Below are positions 41,901 to 53,500 of a DNA stretch of 64,000 nucleotides, one piece after another. The position numbers and the translations under genes are program-made. The DNA is taken from positions 528,774 through 592,773 of the forward strand of contig NW_020170406.1 in assembly GCF_000524195.1 (NCBI RefSeq), in the 5' to 3' direction. This DNA comes from Echinococcus granulosus (lineage: Eukaryota; Platyhelminthes; Cestoda; Cyclophyllidea; Taeniidae). The notes beneath the pieces were generated by a model. It saw only the letters and a list, made by a program, of their open reading frames with translations. It did no database searches and was not told where the DNA came from. The stretch's first letter is position 1, and each line of letters opens with the position of its first letter.

Positions 41901-44099
41901 AAAGTCACGATATGATGCAAATTTAAAGGGAGAATAAGGATACTTCTCTTGAGAGCTTGTTCAGTGAGCTACACCTCATTCCGAATAAAGATGGGCACCT
42001 TAAAGCCCTTCCCAAAGTCAGCTCTCTTAGGACGCACAAAGGCCCAAATCTTGTTTTTTAAAGTGTTAAAGCCTTTAATAATTATGTGACACCTTCGGAA
42101 GCTACTCAGGTTGTTTAAAAACCTAAACAAGTCTGTTCTATCTGCAGATTGGGTAAAAAATCTCCGAAATTGTCAAAAATTACTGACTTTCGTAGAAGTA
42201 TTTACGACTAAATGTCTTTTATTGATGACTTTGACAGGGTCGGTTTTTAACACAATTTCATCTCAAATTTGTCAGCAAAGTTAATATATTATTTTTATCT
42301 CACTCTGCCAAATAGTTGACACTTGGTATGCCCTACTAAAGTCATGTTAGTAATCTTTTCGACTAGATAAATGTCTATATACAGAGAAGGATGTTTCGCA
42401 GATTGATTCCGTCCGATTATTAATTCCTGTTTGCACAAAGTTATTGGAAGATTCTAAATGCGGCTGAATAATTATTAGAGCAAATGAAAAGCGAGATTCT
42501 GATCTTAGAAAAATGGCTTCGAAATGATCATTTAAGCCGCAGAATCACCAATCGCTAGAGCTGTACAATCCCGGATGTTTTAAAAATTAGTGGTTAATGT
42601 AATGTCAATTTCCTGCAATGAGAGATCGTTTAAAAGTAGGTCTTTCTCTAACCTTAACGTATTTTTTGCAACTTAAGTCAAAAGTACTTCTTTCAAAATA
42701 TTTTCATCTCTAATTCAATTATGAAAATCTAATTTTGTGAGTAGGAAACCCGATTTTTAGTTATACATTGAATGACAGCTGCAGTCTTTCACGAAGGGGT
42801 CTGCTAAGTATCCGATCCAGTCCGAAAAGCAAAGAAACAACTGTTTTAACGAAAAGCTAACGGCAACATCCTGCCAGGTGCATAGGTTATGCACGAATTT
42901 TCGTTGCATTCGCCGCATACCCCAAACGTCATTTCGACATGATAAGTGCAGGTCATTTCGAGTTCATTCGTATTTTCCGTAAAATTACTACACCTTTTAA
43001 GGCACACCACTGCTCCCGAAAACATTCCTTTTAAAGTGATCATTCCACCTCCGTAAATTATTAATCAGGTATGACATTATTACTGCAAAAACGAAACAAA
43101 CGCATGTTGGGTATTTTACTTTCTTGATTCACCGTAAAATTTCACATTATAATTGCACATGTAGACATCACGTCCCATCATCCAATAAAAAACCCCAGAC
43201 AGTACATATTTTAAAATTAAATGAATTTACTGTTCAGGTTAATCAACTGTGATATTCCCAAAACAAAATAATTTACATTCTATGATATTCGCTGTGGCAG
43301 ATTCCTCATTCGATAAATAAAAAGGGCCTTTTCATAAAATGAAGCATCTCAAAGTTCCATTGCATTGTGAATGAACCGTTTTGAGCTCTAAATGACTGGT
43401 CTAACACTTTAGACTTTGAAAATTTTCTGATTAGTTTAAAACGCGAATTTTGCGAAATCTTACGCGTTTCAAAAGTTTACACTGATTAAGTGAAAATTAA
43501 GCGGCAGACAGTCTCTAACTCCTCAAAAACAAAAGGTGATTGTGTATACTGAAGAAAGCTCATTTGAATCTCAAACATATTTACATCTAGCTTTTAAATA
43601 ACGTTTATTTTTTCTTTTTCCTAGGTCTAATCGTAAATACCGTCAGAGTTGCTCACGGAGTTGCAGGTTGAAATTGACTAATATTAAAAGAAGAGCCTGA
43701 AATGAGGCAGCCCCAGGGACATAAAGAGAAAAAAACAGTGTTTAGATAACGTTTTCGTGTATCAATGGAGAAAAACGAAAGCCTACAGTGGAATTCGGTC
43801 GTCCTGCTTTGGGAAAACTTTCCTCTTTCTCTAATGGCACGATTGTGAACAATTGTTTATCTTCAGAGTAACAGTTGGTCTTGTGAGCGTAGTCACGATG
43901 GCATGTCAAAATTTGCCCCCAGTTTGACAAGGAAAAAGATGAAAATGTAATGAGTGGGCATAACTGCTGTATTTGTTCGGGTTTCTACATTTTAGGGTTG
44001 TGAGGAGGGGTGATGAGGAGTAAAAAGTGTAGCGAAAACTCAAGCAATCAGCTTGGCACTATGCACTTTTGAGAACTGTCCAATGACTAAAAAGTTCCT
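38906..44099. other. Non-genic stretch between repeats
   Basis: AT-rich. Open frames here are 60-85 codons. The one worth noting is a Cys-rich 65-codon frame with a true ATG at 42,846-43,043 (minus). No recognisable domains, RNA genes or terminal repeats. Confidence 0.45.
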
Positions 44100-45420
44100 G
44101 CGATTTTCCATATAGTTTGTCAAGATTATTTGCAATTACTGGAAAGCACACCACTGTTTGCTGGCCTGCATTGCAAAGCATACAAGTGCCCCAGCCCCTC
44201 GGTACGATAAATCCCTTAACTAATTTCGCCCTTGTTTTGAACACGCCCTCATATCAAATGATGCCTGTTGATGGGCGTGATTTCAGCTTGTCCCCTTAAA
44301 AAACGAATTGAATTAGGTTTTAAGTTTGGGGAACTAGATTCTAGGCGGTGAGGTGAGGTCTGCGGTAGCAGAGTGTATCGTCTGGAACCAAATGCCTTAA
44401 ATGTATATCTAAATGGTGGTAAAGGTGTTGAATTAAGTCCTCCCATTCCTTATAATGTGGTGGATTATGCATTCGGTAAGAGCAATGACATGTTAAGGCC
44501 GCAAAAGACTAGCTAGTGGAGGCCAACTTTCAGTTGTGTTTGGTGTAAGGCCACAAATCGTCCACACTCCCACCAGTTGCAATGGAGAAATTGTAGTGAA
44601 AGCTGATCACACGGATCTCATGTACGTGCACCAACAGGTGTCGGGACAACGGGCTTTCAAGACCATCAATTTGTTCATAACTTCTTCACTCAGCTTGTAA
44701 AAGTGCGGCCTGCATTTTAGTTTATTTGCTGACTAACAAATTGGGGAACGTGCTGAATAAATGCCAATGTCCATTGTGCTTTCGTAGTACAACTCTCCTC
44801 AAGCCATCTAATAGGCATTGATCTACGACATATTTACTGACAATCCATTCACTATCCGACCCTCTGAAAGCGCTACTTAGCCACTAGGAGTCCAGGCTTT
44901 GTGTGCGTGTGGGTGTATGCATTGAACTTCAGTCTTCTTGAAGGTGCGACAAAAATTATGTTTCACACATATCTGCCCCACACCATCAGCTAGAAGTTGA
45001 GGGTGTGGAAGGTGAAGAAGTGCCTCCTTGAGAAACTATTAGAACATGCAGTGAGGGGTAGTGAACCAGTGGGAAGCATGTGGTTTTGTTGCAAGACATT
45101 GAAAGACTTCATACGTCGTACTGCTTTCATGCTTACCCTATGACGACCTCACATCTCACCTTGGAATGCAACGAAGAAAGACATTGCCTCGGCCCCCACA
45201 ATGCTCTGATGACGACAATCCTCTTAACGATGATCATTACCCTTTCTGAGCCGTAGGCTAACTGGTAGAATATTGAAATAATAGCTAGAAATTAAGCAAG
45301 AAAGAAATGAGGGTCAGTGGGAGCTAAGCTGTTTGCTTTCCGAAGCAAAGGCTCTCATGGAAGTGGAATTCATGTTAAGCTTTTACCTTGTTGGGAAAAA
45401 TGTGGACTGCAGTTGCGATT
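44100..45420 (-). repeat. Unidentified interspersed repeat, copy D (inverted relative to copy C)
   Basis: The reverse complement of this stretch is collinear with 35,515-36,910. The block at about 44,600-44,690, with GATCTCATGTACGTGCACCA, is nearly identical in both copies while flanks are much more diverged. Read on the plus strand, the block gives a frame containing DHTDLMYVHQQV, and the equivalent frame in the other copy gives DHADLMYVHQQV. This is consistent with, but does not prove, an ancestral coding segment. Element class unknown. Confidence 0.7.
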
Positions 45421-45976
45421 CTTTTTATGAATCTTTCTACAGTTTTTTATTTTTATAGTAACAAACAACTAAAACGTATTTGGTTTCCTAAAAGAAAGAC
45501 TTTTTTAGGTGGCACCAGTCTCATTAAGCGTGAAAAGTCCCATTGCCGTAAGTATTGTCCATAACACGTTGATTCATCTGCGTTAGTGCGGCGTTTTATA
45601 AAATTATATCATTTCATATTTTCTTGGCTAGTAAATAATAGCCTTGTCTGCTTTAATCGCCTGAAGGTAGATTGCAAAATATGAACACTACCTATCACCA
45701 TTCATTCAGTGATTGAAGCCTTCAACCTAAAATGGTGGTAATTGTTAGAATACGATAAAATAATTGACAAAAAACAGTTTATTTTGATAATAAAATGGTG
45801 TAAATTACAGTTTTGAAGTAGGGTAATGAAATACGGTTTTCAGAGAGTATATACGACGGCGATAGCAATCTTTTGCACGTTTTATACACCGATTTTATCT
45901 GAGCGCTGTGTTGCAGTTTTACTCATTTTTTCCCAAATAACAATTTCCTCACTGTTTATTTTTTGCCAACAATCTA

Positions 45977-46317
45977 CTCACATTTTCTTGCGCTTAGAGA
46001 ACAAGATCTGTGTTTACCGAGATTCAGATTTAATTCACAATGACTATTCTTGCGTAGCTCATCTTTTACAGACTTTAAAACCTCTTCACCGATGAGAGCT
46101 TGATCAAAAGAGTTTGGCCGGCTGTAAAATAATGACACTTCCTCTTTAGTTTTTTTTGGAGAATATCCATCAAGTTCATCAACTAGCAATTCAGTTTTTC
46201 ACCCTTGATCACGATTTTGGAATGTCCTGAAGCAATTTTTGCCTTTTTCTTATTAAAAACCTTCCCCTCAAAACCCAACCGTTTAGGAACAATTCGTTTT
46301 AAATTGAATGCAAACAT
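45977..46317 (-). pseudogene. Unrecognised coding-like segment, frame-disrupted
   Basis: An ATG-initiated frame at 46,317 runs 44 codons (lysine-rich, including FEGKVFNKKKAKIASGHSK) to TAG at 46,183-46,185. A second frame then continues for about 70 codons (LVDELDGYSPKKTKEEV, then IGEEVLKSVKDELRK) to a stop at about 45,974. Composition and charge pattern look protein-like, and an AATAAA sits shortly after the last stop. The break could be a pseudogene frameshift, or splicing I have not resolved. An intron of the size needed (20 nt between GTGAAA and GCTAG) seems too short. Function unknown; no family recognised. Confidence 0.3.
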
Positions 46318-47347
46318 TTTACATTACCTTTTCACGTGATACATTTTAGAGGTGCACTCCTATTAAGTACTAAAAATACTTGTCCGATTTAAGGCCCAAA
46401 TATAACATTTCAGAACAATCATTAGATAACATTTAAGATAGTGAGACCTCGTTAACATCGCTGGACTCTGCGCTAAAGTTAACATTATTTTTAATAACCC
46501 TATATGCTATTCTACAAAACCGTTTCCAATTTTAAAGTGTCCGCGTACCAAGTACCATCTCTCGGTTCAAATTACATCTCAAGATGGGCGCATTATTGGA
46601 TCAGCCAATTAGGCAACACACCTATTTTTAAATAAATTTTGTCTTTGGAAGAAAATTTCTAAATGAATATCCCATTAGTATAACGGGTTTTTGATTTTAA
46701 GGCCTTGAAATTATGGGGTGAAAATTACTACCGCAATTGCTATCCCATGTCACTTTAATTAGAAGCAATTCAGTTCAGCACGTAACTTTAATAAACCCAA
46801 ACGGTCATTGGATGCATTCGCTTAGGTTGACTTAAAACTAACTCGCTCTGTGACAGCGCATTATAAATTATTCCACTACTTTCCCATACACCTTCTTTCT
46901 TATCATGGGAAAAACTACAACTCTGCCACGTTTTAGACCAAAAGTTAGACCAAGCGAATTTAGTCAGTCGTAATAGTAGCAACTTCAGCACTACTTTCAA
47001 GTTTGGTAAGCAGCTTTTAAAGGACTCAAACGCTAAGATTATCTGTTACTAAGTAGTAGAACTAACCGAAATCGCTCCCAATTTCTATTATATAAGTGGA
47101 AGTAGAGCAGATAGGCCAGTGATTTTTATGCTTACTTCTGTAGAGAATCTGGGAAAATTTGCGAATACGCTGTAAACCGGCAAATTTCGTTCTGAAGGTA
47201 CTGCTCCTAGGAATATTTGGCACCTAGAGGGAATCCCACTCTTTTATTGGCATTCCTGCAGTCATATCTAGGTTGCAACCTCGTCGTAATGTAAATTACT
47301 ACCATCTAGGCACCAAATTCGTCATAAATTCCTTTTTAAAGTTTAAC

Positions 47348-47492
47348 TGACATTGCATTTCTTCAATTCTAATGACCTAACCTTATTTTCAAGGTCTACG
47401 GTTTTTTATTCCACCTTGAAGTCTTTTTTAAACTTCTGTTTACCTTTAGATTCAGTTTCGCTGCACGAATTACACCCATAGCCTCCGGAACC
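47348..47492 (-). other. Candidate pair of exons separated by a 48-nt intron, unrecognised
   Basis: After an acceptor (AATCTTTAG, exon from 47,492) a 49-nt open segment reads GGYGCNSCSETESK. It reaches a donor (AAAG then GTAAAC) at 47,443. A TAA follows in frame, but a CCGTAG acceptor 48 nt on rejoins the phase and reads DLENKVRSLELKK, which is coiled-coil-like. The next donor is unclear. It may belong with the segment at 45,977-46,317 as one minus-strand gene or pseudogene. Confidence is low because both pieces are short. Confidence 0.25.
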
Positions 47493-49471
47493 CTAAAGAT
47501 TCTTGCTCTGTGAAATAAAGTAATTTTAACAATCATGCAGTCCATGTTAAGACTTTTAAAGAATTATCTTATTGGTTGACCATGAGCCAATCGAATGTGA
47601 TATTTACACCTGAGTCCTTGAGTTCTTCCTCTACTCAAGTCTCACGATTTTCCGTTTTCCGCTTGTCAAAAGCAAATACTAAAAATAGTCCCATATTCAT
47701 GCATTTTCCGCTGGTGGTATAACATTCGCGGTTTGCTAGAGGTTAAAACGTATGACCCCCTGACCACTGTGTTCACACAGAATAGTAGAAATGCATCAGT
47801 CTGCAGATGGCAATGCAAAAAAATATGAAAGGACGATTCATCTATTATTTATTAATAAAGAGCGAAATTTCCTCCGCAGGGTCGAACTAATAAAAGAGCA
47901 AAAAGATTATTTTGCAAACTTTGTGCTTGCGACAAAACTTACCCTGCACGTCGTTTAGACTCTTTCGCTTTAATGCTGAGTGAAGGTACATATTTATTTT
48001 AATTTTGGGGTAAAAGAAAGACATGAGTTATCTATTTGGCAGAAAATGATTATTAGCATGCCTTTAATTTACATTCACACCCTGATTGAATGCGATTGTG
48101 TTTAAATTAATGGAAAGGGACTTTTGGCTGAAGGGATCAAAATTATATTATTATATATAAGTTAACTTTTGGCTGAATTACTTCTAATCACTTTTATGAA
48201 ACTCTGTCTTGATAAAAAAAATTTAACTTGTTTCGATCTTTTGTCTTTGTTAGCCTTTTTACGCGGGGGATATGTCTTTAACTCTTTTGCTACAAAGCAG
48301 GTGTTCAAGCGGTTTTTATTTGTCCAAAACCATTAGTTTGTGATGAATCATATGAAGCCCACGCGAAAAACCAAGTTGAAAGGAAAAGGCGTAAAAAAGG
48401 GGGCAGATAGTAGAGAACACACTTTTGTCTAGCCTGTGAGCATAATGCTATAGATAGGCGTTTCCATTCATAAACAATGCACACAACACTTTTGCCAACA
48501 GCACGTACTTAAGCATTTCGTTCAGCATGAAGGCGTTCTAACTGGATCTGACTCGGATTTGTAATAGCTAAACTTGGTAACGGTGAACGGTTTCAATGAA
48601 AAATATGAAGCTAAAGATTACAAATACGGGCCATTAATAACTTGTAGACACATTTAAACCTCATCGAGATGGAGGTATTTAGGCATTAGCTCGTTAGAGC
48701 ACTTAAAATAGGCCAGGATTCACGGTACTGATGCAAATAAATCATTTAATTGAAGACGCCATAATTCCAATTCCAAATATATTTATATGAAGAGTTAAGA
48801 CTTCTGTTATTAATAATTTTATCAGAATTCTGCAAATGGGTGCATTTGGGTTTATCAGTCTTATAATCAGTGCTCAAATTTGACATTCAGCATTGCCATC
48901 TAAGGTATGTTTGCGTCGTCTGTATCCAGAAGTAAAACTACACCCAAAGCTACTACTTGAAGAGTACTATGCCAATTAAAACTAACCAAATTGCGGAAGG
49001 ATGGCTGGGTAAGAGGAAAGGAGAAATAATAACGCCATAGTTTACGCAAAAGAAACGGTAATATATGCTCAAGAGACCTGATCGTACATTTTCTTAAGCA
49101 TGATCGGGCGCCTCAAATGTGAACTTTCCCCAGTGTCAAGGCTTTTGCGTGGAATTTTTGAAATGGTACCACATGAGCATGCGTTTTGTTTAAGGTCATA
49201 AATAAAATTGTCACTAGGTATAGGGGTTTAGACGTCACTAGCCAGCTAAACCGGTTTAAGTCCACCTGTTGGCTGATCACGTAAACTACAGAGGCCAGAT
49301 ATGAATTATGCTGTAGCGGCAAATAAAAACCAGCAGGTCACAGGCTATTAAAGGTAGTGGCACCCGTATTTCTAGTGCAAAATAGAGGGCAACCTAACCA
49401 TGAGAATGCTAGAAACTGAGGCCACTGTGAACATGAAAAATGAGATTTTTGAATTTCATATAGAAGTTAGA
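47493..49471. other. Mostly non-genic stretch
   Basis: No gene recognised with confidence. Minus-strand pieces that could be exons are a short ATG segment with a GTAAGT donor near 47,991-47,940 and a lysine-rich open segment around 48,150-48,330. Neither can be linked reliably to the candidates at 46-47.5 kb. Confidence 0.35.
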
Positions 49472-49475
49472 TAAC

Positions 49476-49672
49476 TGTAGCGTCCCAGGACTCCCTGAAG
49501 ACGAAAGAAGACAATACTCGGGCAGTATATATATATTCAGCACGGAGAAGGTGTCTGGGCTATTGGAATGGCCCAAGAGGCCAGCCCACCCAGCGAGGTA
49601 CAGGAAGGCTAATTCAAAAGTTCAAAAGTGGCGCCTCACCAATGCCGAGGGATAAACCACTATCGTATTACA
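49476..49672 (-). repeat. 3' LTR of TRIM-like copy A
   Basis: 197 bp, TGTAGCG...ATTACA on the plus strand. It lies beside the polypurine tract at about 49,676-49,692, which marks it as the 3' LTR of a minus-strand element. Confidence 0.85.
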
Positions 49673-49801
49673 TAGCCTCCCTCCTCTTTTGAGCGTCGTC
49701 CCCGGCGCTCCCACAGGTCAACCTCCCGCGTCAGCCATTACAACGTAGTCGGTGCAGTAAAGAAACACCCACGAGCCAACCGTGCCAGTCACCAAATTAG
49801 C

Positions 49802-49901
49802 NNNNNNNNNNNNNNNNNNNNNNNNNNNNNNNNNNNNNNNNNNNNNNNNNNNNNNNNNNNNNNNNNNNNNNNNNNNNNNNNNNNNNNNNNNNNNNNNNNN
49901 N
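49802..49901. other. Assembly gap (100 N) inside the TRIM-like element
   Basis: Exactly 100 unresolved bases. The collinear copy at 32,335-33,404 runs across the equivalent position with little or no extra sequence, so the gap probably hides few bases. Confidence 0.99.
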
Positions 49902-50366
49902 GCGCAACTGAGGGGATACTTGACCTCAAAGTCACTGATCCCTCTTGGCAGCTTGACTGGATCTGGGGTTTCGTCCGGTTTAGGGATTTCATTCAGGACG
50001 GGGAACTGCGCCGGCCATCATGTGTGTCCATAGAGAGATGCAGGAACACTGGTTTAAAAGCAGATTTGAATAAGGGAATACAAGATTTAAAACAGGTCCA
50101 TGGGGGACGGTAGGGGAAATCCGTAACGAAACTTCCAGATGGTTCACGGCTAGTGCCGCTTCAGTTGCTAATAGCTTTTCTGCAGAACACAGGACCGGGA
50201 TAGATGTCGAAGGTAGACGTCAACTTCAACCCTTCTATTAGGAGTCATCACCATTCTCCCATCCGTAGCATATATACTTCTTCCGCCCCACTAAGGCTTA
50301 TCACGCAGAAGTGGAAAATCAGGATACATGTCTTTCAAGATCGGGTTCGCTTTCCGCTGCCACCAA

Positions 50367-50563
50367 TGTAGCGTCCCGGGACTCCCTGAAGATGAAAGAA
50401 GACAATACTCGGGCAGTATATATATATTCAGCACGGAGAAGGTGTCTGGGCTATTGGAATGGCCCAAGAGGCCAGCCCACCCAGCGAGGTACAAGGGGGC
50501 TAATTCGAAGTACAAAAAGTGGCGCCTCACCAGAGCCGAGGGATAAACCACTATCGTATTACA
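50367..50563 (-). repeat. 5' LTR of TRIM-like copy A
   Basis: 197 bp, the same length as its partner. It lies beside the primer-binding-site-like segment (50,349-50,366), so it is the 5' LTR on the minus strand. The internal TATATATATA tract may act as a TATA box. Confidence 0.85.
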
Positions 50564-50567
50564 TAAC

Positions 50568-53500
50568 ACCTACATTTAACTAGTAATTTGTTGAGCTAGT
50601 TAATCTATAAGCACCATTGAGTCCTGTACCTAGATAACAAGGGTAACATCTTTTTAGAAAAAAACAATAGTTCAGTAGGGGAATTTCACGCTCCAGCTCT
50701 TCGTAACTATGAGTAAAGATAGATACATGTTTTTACAAGGAGTACTGCAAGCGATTGCACCAAAAGCTAGACAAATACAACAGCTCTCGTATAATCAAAT
50801 GGCATCTGAACTCTTACTATCAATGTTTTAAGGGGGATTAGACCGTCAAACCTCAACTGTTTCTTGTTCCAGCATGACACCAACACCTATGCAATAGGAC
50901 TGACCTCGATCAACCTGTGCGCGATATAATTTGTTATGGTCAATTGCGATAAATAAAGGGTATGCGTTACAGGGTTGTAAAACGGAGCTTGGATATGGAA
51001 ATTTGGACGGCACACATCTGTGATGCTGATAGCGAATGTGTCAGCCAATCACTATTGTACTAGTTAGAACAACATAGGATTTACAAATTTGTGAAAATCC
51101 GTTCTAGATTATTAGTCATATTTATGCTTCAAAAAGTTAATTTTGTAAGTTTGGGGATGTTTTTACGTTGCCGGATTGATAGACAAGTCGTAATTTCCTT
51201 TCAATTGACACTATTTTGGCGTAATTGAGAGGATAGGTTTAAACTCGACAATATCATAAAATAAGACTTATCAAGCTAATCAAGGAAGTCTTTTAAATTG
51301 CTTCAAAAGTACCTCAATTTGTGGTTTAAAGTTCGAAACGAGTTAGAGAGAGACTTACTTTCCACCAATAAACGCCGCTTTACTTTTTCTGGAATTTTTT
51401 AATCGTGAGAAATGGTGCGGTGTTCGTTACACCAGCGTAATGAAAGTAAAACCACTCCTCTTTCCGATTTTTGCAACTGTAATTGTGACATTTTAACTGC
51501 CATCGTTCCAAGAAATCCGAATGACAGTTGTTTTGGCATGGTACTGGTCCACTGTCACACCAAAATGCCCCCGAAAGCGTGTCTTCGGAATCGGCTAGAA
51601 GTCCAAAAAGAAAATTTTCACCGTTTTAACACCACACATATGCAACTGTCCGCACTTGATGGCTCAGGTATCGGAGCATTTGGTCAGTGAAGTATTTTTC
51701 CGAAGTTAAATTTAAGAAATGCGGAGAAAAGGACAAACCGTTCTGCATCGGTTACTGCGGTGAAATCATTTTACTGGCCACTCTCCACCTCTCTCTATCC
51801 TATACTTTATCCGCCGCCATCATAGTCACTGCATTTAGAAGATGCAACTTAAAGGAAAGGAATTTTGCCCACTGCTGTGTGAATGGGCTGTCACCGAAAG
51901 ATGTTTATCTCACGTGCAAAATTAATCCCATACAATCGTCTTTTCCACCGTGCATACTGAAGGATTTCGTGTGTTGAAAAGTACTGTTTCAAGTGAGTGA
52001 GATCTAACCAGAAGTGACGTTTTAATTAGCATAGTTTTTTCTCCAAAAATACTTTTAAACTTTTATTCATTTGGGCAAAAGCAAATTAAGCAAAACGCAT
52101 TGTGAGCTCTAACCTTAATAGATGATCCTTCTTAATAATTTACAGCTTGAACTGGTTTCCTAAGTTCACATCAAAAATATGGTCTGTGATCTTTAACCGT
52201 TTCTTTTACCCCTTTCTGTTGTGCACATCTTCCAGTTCATCAGGACCTGCGTAAGCAAACACCATTTATTGCTATAAAAAATGGGAGAAATTCTGGTTTA
52301 TTTTCCTTTATCTTTATATGCGCTCTAACATTTACTTTACTTCTGCTGATTAAGAAAGTTCCTTCAAGTCTACGTGTAAAAAGTCAATCGGTTTGGAAAA
52401 AAAATTAATTTATGCAAAACTAGGCGTACTTTTGTTAGAGATCAGCTAATCTACAGATTCGTGATCGTTCTGGTTTGCCTACGTACTAATACGTATCTTT
52501 CATCACCCCTAAGTTTTGGGCGAACACCAAGAGTGATAAAATGAAAACTACTTTAGGCAATGTTTCACCGAGTGTGGATTTGGATTTAAACGACCATTTT
52601 GTCCAAAATTATCCCGATTTTTATTTTAGTGAGTTATTGTTAAAACATCTGCTCATTACATTCTCAATTACTATTTTGTAATCTAGCCAATATCATTTCC
52701 TCACCTCAGTTTAAAAGAGAAATTATTTCTCATCTATTTATTTGGCTATTGAGTTACCTAGATGGACTGAGATGTAAAGAAATAGTTATTTTTGGCAGGA
52801 AATGTGACAACGACATCTGGCAAGTGAGAAGATTTTGACTTCCTTACAGTGTCACTAAGTCCTCGTAATCGGCTTTGTGTCGGTCAATTTATTTCACTAC
52901 CACCTCCATAATGTATGTGCCGGTCGATGAATGGCTAAATGAAGTTTTTTTGGCACGTAGTGGACGCTAGATGACAATATTACGTGTATCTACGCCTTGG
53001 AGAACGTTCTACAGCTATCTCTTAACTTTTCATTTATAATACGTGCAATAAAATCAGATGCCGTAGCGAGGTAGACTAAATAGCAACGCTCCATATAATA
53101 GGAAGATCGTTAGAACGCTGCATATCTAGATTTTCTCACTCCCAAACACGAACTATAAAGCTTTTAAATGGGAATTCGCTGGGTACACAAAAGCACAGAC
53201 AAACACGCCTAACGAGTCGAGATAATGTTTCAAATCATGATTAATGTTTGAGTTTTGCGTGTAGAGCGCTATGATTAACCGATCATCGTGAGCTCATTGC
53301 TAAGTAAAACCACAACTGACGATAGTTCGTCTCGTGTTGTTTTTTTTTTTAAATACAACCTCACTTCTCCAGCCCAATGGACTCATTTCCGAGCTCTGCG
53401 TTAATAAATAAGAGATATGTTGCTTCCACCTCATTCAAGTGCTTGTTTGAGGGTGTAATAATTTGACAAGAATCAGAAACAGCAAAAGAGGAGTAGAGGG

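Larger units (their letters stand above)
49472..50567 (-). mobile_element. Intact miniature LTR retrotransposon (TRIM-like), copy A, with target duplication
   Basis: Two 197-bp direct repeats (49,476-49,672 and 50,367-50,563) differ at roughly 13 positions by eye. Each starts TG and ends CA. Identical TAAC 4-mers flank the whole (49,472-49,475 and 50,564-50,567), as expected of a target-site duplication. On the minus strand, the 5' LTR is followed at once by TTGGTGGCAGCGGAAAGC, a primer-binding-site-like segment starting TGG after one base. The 3' LTR is preceded by the purine tract AAAAGAGGAGGGAGG, two to three bases away. The interior is about 694 bp including a 100-N gap, and no gag or pol frame is visible, so it depends on an autonomous partner for mobility. 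Each LTR has a TATATATATA element that could be its promoter. TRIM elements are known from tapeworm genomes. Confidence 0.85.

Noticed and set aside
46160..46190. 20-nt GT...AG segment that would fuse the two frames at 46.2 kb
   Set aside because: Too short for a spliceosomal intron. A frameshift or an undiscovered exon structure is likelier.
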